From Laburnicola sp. R22_1 (taxonomy: Eukaryota > Ascomycota > Dothideomycetes > Pleosporales > Didymosphaeriaceae): a stretch of 64,000 nucleotides of DNA. A program made the translations under genes and the position numbers. The notes under the pieces are model-generated. The model saw nothing but the letters and a program-made list of their open reading frames with translations, ran no database searches and was not told the origin of the DNA. The DNA lies in NCBI GenBank assembly GCA_014281115.1, contig JACONQ010000001.1, positions 620,001 through 684,000 on the forward strand, given 5' to 3'. Shown here piece by piece: positions 10,618-21,099 of the stretch. Each line of letters starts with the position of its first letter. Within the stretch, counting starts at the first letter, position 1.

Positions 10618-11373
10618 ATGGCAGTCCTTTCCATACCGCTGCAGCCTCAGTGCCATCTCCTCAGTCTCCCAGCCGAGCTGAGGAACCTCATCTACGAGTA
10701 TGCGCTGACGGAATCGGCGCCGCTGTTCTGTACGGTTGGCGACGCGACCGAATCGCCAAAGCTCCTGTTGCGATACCGTTTTGGAAATGATGAGGCCCAG
10801 CGCGAGGCCAACCAATTGAGATATGTCTGTCGCCAGCTCTGTTACGAGACGAAGACGTTGTCCCTACGGCACAACGAAGTCCACTTCCGCGGCATCGAAA
10901 ACTTTGAAAAGTTCGTGCTCTTGTGCATGCCAACACTGCACCAGCGCTTTCGCGACATGGTCATCGTCGACGACCACGAGAGTCTGAAGCGGAGCTACAC
11001 TGTCCGTCAATTAATCGACCGATCCATGTCTCCGGCTCTGTATGCCTTTTGCGCCCGTAATCCCCAGGCGCGCGTCATCATTCGCAACACACGCCGCTTC
11101 ACCGAAGGCACATGGTTTCATATCTATGTCAAATTGCGCCAGACGCTACGCGGAGATCTAGGCCCGAAACTGGAGGCTATCCTGGATCCTGATGCGGCGG
11201 ACCACATAAACGCGAGTTCCGCCTCGCTAAGGCGAGAACTTTTCTCTAGGTACCAGCGACCCTTCCTCCGGAATTTGAGGGTTGCGCCAACAGCCGATTA
11301 TCCGCAAAAGTCGTCGAGCTGGACCGCGGTGCAGCTTGCGGAAGCGAAACGGCTTTTCGAAGAGGGATGCTGA
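10618..11373 (+). CDS. F-box-like domain protein, 251 residues
   Basis: Single-exon protein of a very large fungal family. The N-terminal motif LLSLPAELRNLIYEYAL (residues about 15-31) is the F-box-like signature that in F-box proteins contacts Skp1 of SCF ubiquitin ligases. The pattern that follows (ANQLRYVCRQLCYET near 65-80) is typical of these small proteins, which mostly have no known target. No WD40 or LRR partner-binding domain follows, so substrate recognition cannot be inferred. The ATG lies at the start of the conserved region, about 50 bases after a TATA-like element. Composition is normal and the frame is undamaged. Confidence 0.85.
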   Translation: MAVLSIPLQPQCHLLSLPAELRNLIYEYALTESAPLFCTVGDATESPKLLLRYRFGNDEAQREANQLRYVCRQLCYETKTLSLRHNEVHFRGIENFEKFVLLCMPTLHQRFRDMVIVDDHESLKRSYTVRQLIDRSMSPALYAFCARNPQARVIIRNTRRFTEGTWFHIYVKLRQTLRGDLGPKLEAILDPDAADHINASSASLRRELFSRYQRPFLRNLRVAPTADYPQKSSSWTAVQLAEAKRLFEEGC

Positions 11374-11875
11374 ACCACAACTCCACCATGTACATACATA
11401 CATGTACTGTGTATCCGGTACGCTGGGATTTCCAGTCGCTTTCTAATCGGATATGTATTGCTAGAGTAGTGCTAGTGCAACTATCCGAGGCGCAATGACT
11501 CTTGTTCCCTGCAGCCGAGGTGCTGACGGTTACAATCCTCAGGCGGCGTCGGTCGAGAAAGGATGCGATACCATCCAATGCTCGGGCAGCTCCGTATCTG
11601 TGTTCCATGAGGCGGCCTCCACACGCTCTCCACCTGCCGTAACGTCTCTAGGGCACGGCGGATATCTGTTGTGCTCTGGCACTCTTTCCCCATCGGGCAG
11701 GCTGAGGAACAAGGACGGTGCCGCCTGGCCTTCTGTATATTGCCTCCCTCGCCCGGGCGGTTCAAAAGCGTCCACGCGCCCCATTACCCTTTGCTCCGTC
11801 GTCCCCTCGCTCGCTCTTCAGCGCATCTCATAGATATTATTTATCTTGGCAACTTCGACCAGTTGCGCTGTCACC
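11374..11875. other. Intergenic region / promoter of the PTR2 gene
   Basis: Spacer between the F-box-like gene and the peptide transporter. The last 120 bases are CT-rich (ccctttgctccgtcgtcccctcgctcgc near 11786), a usual leader pattern for fungal transporters. No gene seen. Confidence 0.45.
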
Positions 11876-13963
11876 ATGCCTGCCTCTGACGACGCCGCCA
11901 TCGTAAGTAGACAAGCACTGTAGAAAAATCCTTGCTGTGCATGGTGTCCGACTTTGACATGGTAAGCTAACCCCCGCAGCACGCCACAACATTGGACCCG
12001 GCCTTCCAGGACAATTCTGGCGACCCCGAGCGCAAGCATCCGGAAGCACACGGCACTGTGCCGCCGCCATATATCCTTTCAGATGGCAAAGCTACTTTGC
12101 AGGAGAGCTATCTCGGCAGCGACAGAGATGACTTCCCCACGGACGAGGAAATGCACACCCTGCGCCGCGTTCCCCAGAAGATCCCGTGGAAGATTTTCAC
12201 CATCGCCTTTGTCGAACTAGTCGAGCGCATGTCCTACTATGGTACCGTTGTCGTCTACTCCAACTTCATCTCTCAGGACAGAGTCACATCCACTGGTAGA
12301 GCATTGAATCCATCCGATGCAGAGGCTCAGCCTGGTGCTTTGGGTCGTGGCAAGCAGGTAGCTTTTAGCTTGACGACCTTCAACGCCTTCTGGGTCTATG
12401 TCATCCCGCTTTTCGGAGCATGGATCGCTGACGCCTACCTCGGACGTTACAAGACCATCATGATCTCAGTTTTCATCGCTCAAGTCGGCCATACCATCCT
12501 TGTCGCTTCATCTGCACCCAAAGTTTTAGACAACAGCAACACTGCCCTTGGAGTTTTCATTCTCGGTCTGCTCATCACGGGATTCGGAACGGGTACCTTC
12601 AAGCCGAATATCTCACCGCTCATCATGGAGCAGATGCCAGACCAAACACTGCGCGTCGAAGAACAAAAGGGTGAGCGCGTCATCGTTGACCCAGCTGTAA
12701 CCGCAACACGCGTTTACAACTGGTTCTACTGGTTTATCAATTGGGGCGCCTTGGCCGGTCAGCTGGGTATGGTCTACGCTGAACGTTATGTCGGATTTTA
12801 CCTGGCCTTCCTGATCCCCCTCATCTTCTTCATGCTTGCCGTTCCCGTCATGGTCTTTGGCAAGAAGTACTACGTCCTAACCCCGCCTAGCGGCAGTGTC
12901 CTCGGCCCTGCGTTCAAGTTGTTTTTCAAGGCCCTCGGGCACGGTGTCAGAGCAAATCCGCTGGCGACAATCAAGAACTGGAGAGCTGGCGAAGGGTGGG
13001 AGATGGTCAAGCCGTCTGCATTGGGTACGAACAAGCCATCTTGGTACAACTTTGACGATGCCTGGGTCGACGAAGTTAGACGTGGTTTCGGCGCCTGCGG
13101 TGTCTTTTGCTGGGTGCCGATTTTCTGGCTCGCGTACAGGCAAATGGACAGCAATCTGACCCAGATGTGCTCTACCATGGCCTTGAACGGAGTTCCCAAC
13201 GATCTGCTCCAAAACATGGATCCGATCGCGCTTATCATCATTGTACCAAGTAAGTTTCAGCATATATTGACGCACGAGTAAATTTTAACCTGCTCTACAG
13301 TCATGGATCTGTTCATCTATCCATTCTTGCGCCGCAAAAACATCAACTTCACTCCTATCAAGAAGATCACCGCTGGATTCATCGTCGGTGCATTTGCCAT
13401 GATTTGGGCCGCTGTTCTTCAACACTACGTGCAAGTCACAGCAGCAAACTTGTGCACAATTTCAGACTAATTTTCATAGTTACAAAACTTCTGGATACTA
13501 CGAGAACGGAAACGCCGACTACAAGTCGCCTATCAATGTGTGGGCCGTGACTGGTGTGTACGTGCTAGTCGCCATCTCGGAGATCTTCGCCTCCGTGACC
13601 ACGCTCGAATACGCCTACACCAAAGCACCCAAGAACATGCGAAGTCTCGTCATGGGTGTCCAGTGCTTCACGACAGCCTTCTCCGCCGCTCTCGCTCAGG
13701 CCTTCACCCCATTGACCAGCGATCCGCACCTCGTTTGGAACTACGGCAGCGTTGCTATTCTTGCCTTCTGCACGGGTATCATCTTCTACGCCGTCTACTA
13801 CAAGACGGACCAGGAGGAGCACAAGCTCAACGTGCTTGCGACGGGCCACTTTGGCACCGACGCTCAGGCCGAGGTAGTCGAGAGGCGCCTCAGTACTGCG
13901 GCCGAGAGGCGAGCGAGCCTTGCCGCCGACGAGGAGAAGAAGATGTCTGGGGAGAAGATTTAG
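11876..13963 (+). CDS. PTR2: PTR2/POT-family proton-coupled peptide transporter
   Basis: Plasma-membrane importer of di- and tripeptides driven by protons. Four exons: 11876-11902, 11980-13249, 13301-13430 and 13480-13963, giving 636 residues, the usual size. The first exon codes only nine residues. Intron 3 (13431-13479) fits only with a GC donor (GT|GCAAGT), because the GT two bases earlier shifts the frame. Family signatures seen: the ELVERMSYYG motif (residues 88-97, the ExxERFxYYG motif that couples proton and substrate), GTGTFKPNISPLIMEQ near 215, and FYWFINWGALAGQ near 259, which is the PTR2 signature. The ends are hydrophilic and the C-terminal tail is Glu/Arg/Lys-rich. Symbol given by family resemblance to yeast PTR2, not by proven orthology. 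Confidence 0.93.
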
Positions 13964-14581
13964 GCAGCTGAATGAATGACGGGTCGGAGACTTGGGATTC
14001 GCGGTGCGATGCGACCGCTCGCGTCGTTGTGGACAGGGTAGTTAGTGCACGCACTGTTCCAGCTAGTACTACCATATATTCGTAACTTGTAATTCCTCTT
14101 GCTCAATGCATTCAATCCACACATCTACACTTGAACGCGCGCGCATCGAGAGAAGGCGCCATTTGAAGACTGGCTTGGAAGCGCAGTGCTGTGGCATACG
14201 CGCCGCAGAGCGACCCACCCACCGCACGAATCCCACCTACATCCCTAATTCTCCCACCGCGCTCCCAAAATCAAAGCCACACTTTTCTCGTTGTCCGCGC
14301 AGTCGTCCGAACAAACGTCTTCTCAAGCTCCACAGCCAAGGGCGGGCGCCCTCTTGGCTGGACAAGACGTGGCGGCGCGAAGTCAAGAACTTGGCGGGGG
14401 TTGGCGCGCCGAGTCGTCCAAGGGTTTTGTCCAAGGGTAGGCAGAGTGCTTGGCCGGGTGGGCGGATTAGGGCTTGTAGTAACAACAGGTTGTGTAGAAG
14501 CAGTTAGGGGGTTAGGAGAGGGTGTTAGGGGGGGACTGTAATAGGGTTGTGGAGATAGTGGTAAATACACCATTGGAGCAC
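13964..14581. other. Intergenic region, no gene seen
   Basis: 3' flank of the peptide transporter gene. Overlapping short frames on both strands have no protein character. It ends at the TA dinucleotide where the nested transposon block begins. Confidence 0.45.
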
Positions 14582-14589
14582 TACATCAG

Positions 14590-14885
14590 GAAAGTTTTTT
14601 TAAAAAGGCTGCTCAGACGTGCGCAGACGTGTGCAAAGTTGCGCATTTGTGCGCATTTTTGCACAAGCAATTTGTTAGCACAAAAATGCTTAAAGATGCG
14701 CAAAGGTGCGCAGAGGTGCGCAGAGGTGCATATTAAAAGAGTTTTTTTTAGAAAAGTTGCTTAGACGTGCACAGACGTGCGCAGAGTTGCGCATTTATGC
14801 GCATTTTTGCACAAGCAATTTGTTAGCACAAAAATGCTTAAAGATGCGCAGACTTGCGCAGACTTGCGCAAATGTGCACAAATAG
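14590..14885. repeat. 148-bp tandem duplication with gtgcgca words
   Basis: Two copies (about 14590-14737 and 14738-14885), the shared landmark agacgtg occurring at 14615 and 14763. Each has a run of gcgcagacgtg-type words, then a tgcacaagcaatttgttagc block and an aaaatgcttaaagatgcgca block. It is the subterminal region of the TA-flanked element, and the repeated words are candidate transposase-binding sites. Confidence 0.8.
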
Positions 14886-15331
14886 TCTAAATGAGTAATT
14901 TTTTTAAAGCTTTATAACTTTTTAACTAGTAAAGCTATAAATTTAATTTTTAATAGATTTATAAAGAAAATACTAGTCTTTAATTATTTAATTTAACAAT
15001 ACTATTTTTATTACGTAATTAGTTAGTAATTAATAAAAAACTCTTTATTTTGCTAGTTATTATATATATTACGTAATAATATTATATATATATATATAGT
15101 ACTAATAATATAATATATAAATATTAAAAAAGTTTTAATAAAAGTAAAGTAGTTAAAAAGTTATTAAAGTTTAAACGTTTTTAAATAGTGTTCTTTGCTA
15201 AGCCACTAATTTTCGTCTAATCTAATTCTTTTAAATAATTATAAAACTATATTTTTTCTAATTTTAAACCTATAAAACTTAGAATTTAGGGTTAGGTAGA
15301 AGCTCTATATAACACGCTAGTAATTAATACT

Positions 15332-15649
15332 TGTCAGATACGTAAGTATCTTTGATGAGATGAGATGAAAGTGATGGATTTGATGATGAATTGATTGTCG
15401 AGTGATCTCTGTCGGAGAAGCTCAGCTATCGTACGCAATATCTATCTAGCGCTAAGACGCACTAGTAATAGTGCGGAGTAGTGTAACAGTAGTACGCCAG
15501 TCTCCTTTGTGTATTTCACAGTGATCTCACAGTGAAATCACTCTAAGTTACACCAACTGTCGTCATAAGGAGACTATGTGATCGGACGCACGTGACTACT
15601 GGATTTCACAGTGAAATCACAGTGATTTCCAGTGACCTGATATCTGACA
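15332..15649 (-). repeat. Copia 1 LTR, 3' copy
   Basis: 318 bp, TG...CA ends. Contains several near-palindromic cacagtgatctcac / cacagtgaaatcac words (for example 15518-15543 and 15606-15624). It is the less mutated copy of the pair. Confidence 0.93.
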
Positions 15650-15661
15650 CACCCCCTCAGC
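15650..15661 (-). other. Polypurine tract of Copia 1
   Basis: Directly inside the 3' LTR; on the minus strand it reads gctgagggggtg up to the LTR start. Position and purine content suit the primer for plus-strand DNA synthesis. Confidence 0.6.
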
Positions 15662-15714
15662 TTGGATCCTCAGAGGGCCAAGCTGAACTATCTCTTGCGC
15701 AGTTGTACTATTGC

Positions 15715-17166
15715 TCATAGTTCAAAAGCTTCCATCCTGTCTTCTAACTCGTCGAGGTCGGCCTCTTGGTCGGTAATCCTTCCCCTGACGTCTTCAAGTC
15801 CTAGTTGATTCAAGAACTTGGTCCATGTGGCGGCTGGCAGAGCTTTTGTAAGACCATCTGCTGCCATTTCTTCTGATTGCTGGTACTGGACTTTGATAGC
15901 TCCACGTACTACTTCTTGTCGAAGCCAATGATTGTGTATGTCGACATGCCTGAGCTTAGTTTGCAATTTGGCGATTTCCTTAGTAACAAGTCGAATAGTT
16001 TGTTGGTTGTCGCAATTGATGGTAATTGTTGATAGCGACAGTTTGATCTTAAGTTCATCGATTAACCGAGCTGTAAACAGTGCCTCTTTTGCAACTTGTG
16101 AAAGTGCTAGCAACTTAGCTTTAGTTGTCGAAGTAGTGACGGTGTCTTGTTTGTTTGCCTTCCAGGCGACAAGGCCACCAAACAATTTGATGATGTACCC
16201 CTGTGAGCTCTTTCTATCAAGGGTGTTGTCTGCAAACGACGCGTCGCTCGCAACCTCGTAAGTGTCTGCTCCTCCAAATCGTAGCCCTAGTGATCGGGTG
16301 GATGATAGGTATAGCAGTACGCGGTCGGCGGCGTTGTGATGGTCGTCGCTGGGGTTTGAAAGGAAGCGCGATAATCGGGAGCTTGCAAAAGCTATGTCCG
16401 GGCGCGTGGTTACTGCAGCGTAGAGGATTGATCCCACCTTCCGCTGGTACCGATTGATCTTTGCCATTGTGGCGAGTCCTTCTTAAGGTAACAGTTCGAC
16501 TGCTAACATTGGGGTATCGTGTTTGAGGTTGCGTTGGTCAATTAGACAACTGATCTTGTCCACGTAGGACCTCTGTGATAACCAGAGTTGCCTGTTGGCA
16601 CGGTCTCTGACAACTTCAATGCCTAGGAACCACTGTAGATCGTTACCACCAGTCAGGGTGAACTTTGTACCTATCTTTTTCATCACTACATCAGCAGCGT
16701 GCTTTTAATCTTTCGAGTATGCGACGATGAGGTCGTCTACATAGAAGAAGATGATGATGCTGTCTTTGATCATACAGCAAGGTTCGTGCGGGACTGCGGT
16801 AAAACCGAGATCCTTGAGCGCACTAGTGAATTCTCTCTGCCACAGTAGTGGTGAGATGCGTAAGCCATACAGTGCCTTGTGCAACTGTAGGATGGTGCCT
16901 CTTTGGGTATAACCTCGGGGCATCCGCATGTAGATTTCTCTGTCCAGGTTCGCGTGGACGAAGGCGTTAGTAACGTCGTACTGGCTTAGCTCTAGGTCAA
17001 ACCGAGCCGCTGTTGACATAAGCAGGCGAAATGATCTACCTGCGAGTGTTGCGGCATAGGTATCCTGTGTAGTGAGATGGCGTTGTTGATCTCCGCGCAC
17101 TACCAGCCTTGCCTTGCACTTCTGTAATCTGTGATGTTTATCAAGTTTGTAGGTATATACCCACAT
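15715..17166 (-). pseudogene. Copia 1 reverse transcriptase and RNase H, broken
   Basis: The reverse transcriptase part (17166-16483) shows KARLVVRGD, the NAFVHANLD block and the catalytic FYVDD motif near 16735. The RNase H part (16467-15715) shows the block VASDASFADN, with catalytic acidic residues, and the downstream NCDNQQTIRL and AADGLTKALP blocks that are usual in Copia. A stop near 16703 and another near 16480 separate the sections, so no full polyprotein can be made. The RNase H frame alone is open for 250 codons. Confidence 0.9.
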
Positions 17167-19012
17167 ACAGTCGAGAATCTAGTAACCGCGTGATCGCACT
17201 AAGGCTGCGGGCACCTCGCTCCAAGACCTCATTTCTTTGTGACTTTGTAGATAGGATCGCTCGGCATCCTTCCACATTTCGAATAACAAATGATTATCTA
17301 TCTAGGTTCTGCATAATAGAGGTTCCAGCAGTTAACTTCAATAGGGTTTCTTGCCTACTACAAGCATGCAATTAAATTAAGCTTTGTCAAGTGGCTTCCC
17401 CTTATATTTGCCTCTACTTCCTGCGAGTGTACCTGCAAGGAAGGCGGCTGCCCATAGCACAGCGCGTTAATCTGGCTGTGGTGTTCCTATAGGTAATTTT
17501 TCAATTTAGTCCTGTTCGAAACTCACCATTAATTAGGCAAGCAGTGCAACAGGCGGAGGTGTCTCCAGTAGTGTTAGGTAGGTGTAATTAATCTTCCTCC
17601 CTTAATAGTACCCTAGAGAACCCTCGTCCTCCTCATAAGAGTCAATAATCAACTCATCCTCGTAGAAAGACTCCGTATTTTTATGTTCCAGTGGTAAGGG
17701 CGGTAGCTCCACTATTCAGGTCCATGCAGCAATCTCTTCAGTAGTGCTGTGCATAAGGTTGTCCAACAGGTCTTCTTATTTACCTAAGAACACTTAATTT
17801 TCGTCAAAGATAACGTCGCGTGTGCTAATAACTTTGTTAAGTAGAGGTATCCATACTCTCCAGATATTTGTTAATCAATAGCCCACTAGGTAACCAACCC
17901 ATGCCTTTAGGTCAAGCCTTTAGAGCTTGCTCTTGCCGCGTTTTGTATCGTCAGTCAAGGCAAAAGCTTTACAGCCGTAGGCTCTAAAATAAGCCTGGTT
18001 TAGTTTCTTCAGTTAGGTAACAATGCCGTTTTAGTAGGCAACTGTTGTAAAAAATACTTCGTGTGGTGATTGCCATTAATTAGCGTAGTTTGGCGTTCGA
18101 TTATACAGGTATACGGCCGCTCGTGTGATCTCTGGCCATAGTGTCCAGGGGAGGTTGGCGTCAAGTCGCATTGCACGGCTCTTTTCCTTAATTACACCCC
18201 CTAAGCGTTCAGCCCCTCCATTTTAAGCTTGGGTATCGGGTGCTAAAGGCTCAATAACAACCCCTTCATTAACACACCACCTGTAAACGTCTTGTTTAAC
18301 TAAGAAAATCTCATTGTCAGATTCAATAACTTTTATAGTCACCTTAAACTGTACTTTCATAAATAGTACAAATTCCTTCAGCAGCTTAATAATTGTTCGT
18401 GCTGGTCGATTGTCTTTAAAGTAGAAGTCCCAAGCTATGCCTGAGAAACGATCGGAGATGAGCATCATACTCTTTTCGCCGGTTGAGCTCTTGTCTTCGA
18501 AGTTGTGAAAGTCTATAGCGACTCTCTCTCCTAGGCCATCGTTGATTTGTCTAGCCTAACGTCCCTTCACTGTGATTCACTGTGTGCTCCAGTGCCTGAG
18601 GGCCTGGGTGGCCTAGTCGTTTGTGCCATGTGATGGCGTTCACCTTCTGCGCTCGTCGTGCGGTGCGCGAGGTAAATTTGTGTGTAGCGTACGTACTATT
18701 GATCGTGGTACAAGTTAATTTTGATATTGGTATAAACTCCAGTACCCATTAATCGTAGATTTCTTAGAGTTCGGCCAGGATCGTATTGTCTCGTCTCCTA
18801 ATTGTTGTTAGGTCTAACTTAGTGTCCCACCAAAGGCCTTGCCTTCGGAGTAATCGAAAGGACACTAGGTTGCAAAGTAGACCAGGACAGTAGGCAACGT
18901 TGTCTAACCTTACTAAGCAATTTCCCTCCTTACTCTTAACGTGAAGATGGACACTCCTATATCCCCTTATCCATGCTTGTAATGATCCCGCCCATACGAA
19001 GTCTCCTGGCAA
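17167..19012 (-). pseudogene. Copia 1 protease and integrase, heavily mutated
   Basis: A protease-region fragment (19012-18764) has the CPGLLCNLVSFRLLRRQG stretch that follows the protease in fungal Copia elements. An integrase-core fragment (18468-18223) has DRFSGIAWDFYFKD and ESDNE, including two of the catalytic acidic residues. Between 18220 and 17170 the frame is full of stops, mostly TAG and TAA in place of Gln and Trp codons, and only short matches to integrase and the link to reverse transcriptase remain. Confidence 0.8.
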
Positions 19013-19258
19013 CAGTAGTCGCCATAAGACGAAGCGATCAATATCATTAAAGATGTGGCAGGTTATACCAGAATTAAGAATCGCAAAGTCACGTAGTAGG
19101 TATGTGTTCGGGTCTAAGTGGTAGGAGGCTGCGATAGCATTAAAGCTCGCTAAGAGAATAGTGATCTATCTACTATCTAGTCATTCATCGTCAGTAATCT
19201 CAGTGATTTAAGTTAGAGTAGGGGTCTTTAATTGTTTAATCTTTAGTGTCTATAACTT

Positions 19259-20437
19259 TTAACGCTTTACAGATCTCATGCGCTCTATAAGCACAGGGTC
19301 ATTCTCCAACCTATATATTATAACCGCCTCCATAGCAGGCTTTAGTTTGAACCATTCAGGTCGTTTGTCGGGGAATGCGTAAAAGCAGTCTTTCAGACTA
19401 TGGCGTTGTTCACAAGCAGGGCACTTGGGGTTTAATCCCTCTTGGCCTCCAACTGCCGTTGGCTCATCGTCAGTGACTCGTACGGACTGCTTAGATTTGG
19501 CTTTAGGGCCAGCTTTATTAGCGCATAATCTGCCTCGCTTGGGTAATACTGCTTCATCCACAGGTTGGGCGTCCCCAGCTGCGGCCTAGGTAGTTACACC
19601 ACTGTCAGCAAGAGATAGTCCTGCAACAGCAAAGGCGCCCCTTTGTTTACCCTTAATTAGGTGCTGCATTACTATTTGTTCTCAAAAGAGTTTCACCATC
19701 TCTTTTCTATTAACAGTCTCATCCTTACTTCCGTATTGCAGGAAGGTCGTAACCCATTAGGATGCGACATTAGTAACCGCTTTCATAAAATCTTGTTTAA
19801 CTAAGTCTAGCTCCCAAAGCTCTAACACACAATTGTACTCAGCTTCTGTAGCCGCATAATCGTACTCAGCGAGCCAGGTGTACCATAAACCAACTAATCT
19901 CATTGGTTTAAGAGCGTCTTAGTACCTAATCCTTGCTCTTCTTTGTTCATCGTGTTAGTCAACCCCAACCATTTTCGTAAGGTTCTTAATCCATTATCTA
20001 ATTAATTCACCTAGGGTGCAGCAATTGGACTATAAATGTGCCGAGGTGGTGGTTTGAATAAGAATAACTAGCTTATCTAGGTTCTCCTTCTCCTGTTCGT
20101 ACTTTCGATCTAGGAGCTTGTAGATTTCGAGTTAATTCTTATAGAAATCGGTATCGATTTTGTACGCCTTTTCGCCAGCCGGCGATAGGTGCGACAGTAG
20201 CGATGGACGGGCGTTGTTGGTGTTTCCGTTGACGAAAGCGGGAGCTGGTTAATAGGCACCAATATTCGGTGCAACTGGCATGACCAGTTCTGCCATCAGT
20301 TCATTGTTGAGGGATGGGTCAATAAGATCCCATGCTTTCAACGACTGGGCTCAGGCATTAATTTGCCTCAGCCATGGTGTGTAGTTCGAGTAATCGGTCA
20401 GGATCACTATGGGATCCCTAAGTGTTAATAAAGACAT
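19259..20437 (-). pseudogene. Copia 1 gag, broken
   Basis: Starts at an ATG at 20437 shortly inside the 5' LTR. The opening part contains YTPWLRQINA and SLKAWDLIDP, typical of fungal Copia gag, with an in-frame TGA between them. The C-terminal part (19561-19259) is open for 100 codons and contains a CX2CX3HX4C zinc-knuckle-like motif (CPAC...H...C) followed by FPDKRPEWFK. Several stops lie between these parts. Confidence 0.82.
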
Positions 20438-20473
20438 GATTTTTAGTTTAATTAAGGCAGTAAGACTCTTAAT

Positions 20474-20791
20474 TGTCAGATACATAAGTATCTTTGATGA
20501 GATGAGATAAAAGTGATGGATTTGATGATAAATTGATTGTCGAGTGATCTCTATCGGAGAAGCTCAGCTATCGTACGCAATATCTATCTAGCGCTAAGAC
20601 GCACTAGTAATAGTGCGGAGTAGTGTAACAGTAGTACGCCAGTCTCCTTTGTGTATTTCACAGTGATCTCACAGTAAAATCACTCTAAGTTACACCAACT
20701 GTCGTCATAAGGAGACTATGTGATCGAACGCACGTGACTACTAGATTTCACAGTGAAATCACAGTGATTTCCAGTAACCTAATATCTGACA
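20474..20791 (-). repeat. Copia 1 LTR, 5' copy
   Basis: 318 bp, same length as its partner. All nine differences from the other LTR are A here where the partner has G, so this copy took strand-biased RIP-type damage. Confidence 0.93.
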
Positions 20792-20796
20792 ATACT

Positions 20797-21097
20797 ATTA
20801 TATTAATTACTAATTGCTATTTAGTAACGGACTTTATACTTTAAAAAAATCTAATTTTTTAAAAGCTTACTAAGCAGATTACTAAGTAGATTACTAAGTA
20901 GATTACTAAGCTTTTTTTTAAAATTTTAGCCAATTAAAGAGCTTTATTTGCTGATTAATCAGCATTATTTTAATAGCCTAGGTGCTATAGGTGCCCTATA
21001 AGCACTAGGTGCCCTAGGTGCCCTAGGTGCCCTGGCGGCATAGGTGCGCATCCTTGCGCAACCTTGCGCATGCGCACGCTAAAAAAAAGTAGTAAGC
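20797..21097. repeat. Inner right part of the TA-flanked element, short tandem repeats
   Basis: Contains actaagtagatt repeats (20870-20910) and an aggtgccct / taggtgccc series (20990-21040), followed by ttgcgca words up to 21080. Same word family as the left end (14590-14885). No gene. Confidence 0.6.
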
Positions 21098-21099
21098 TA

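Larger units (their letters stand above)
15332..20791 (-). mobile_element. Copia (Ty1-type) LTR retrotransposon, RIP-inactivated
   Basis: Complete 5460-bp insertion: two 318-bp LTRs that begin TGTCAGATA and end TATCTGACA, with a perfect 5-bp target duplication ATACT at 15327-15331 and 20792-20796. Genes read on the minus strand in the order gag, protease, integrase, reverse transcriptase, RNase H, which is the Copia order. Every coding section carries in-frame stops. The two LTRs differ at nine places, all G in the left copy and A in the right one on this strand, as RIP would leave. It lies inside the TA-flanked element. Confidence 0.95.

Noticed and set aside
14106..14541. Overlapping frames downstream of PTR2
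   Set aside because: Short, overlapping on both strands and Arg/Pro-rich from local composition.
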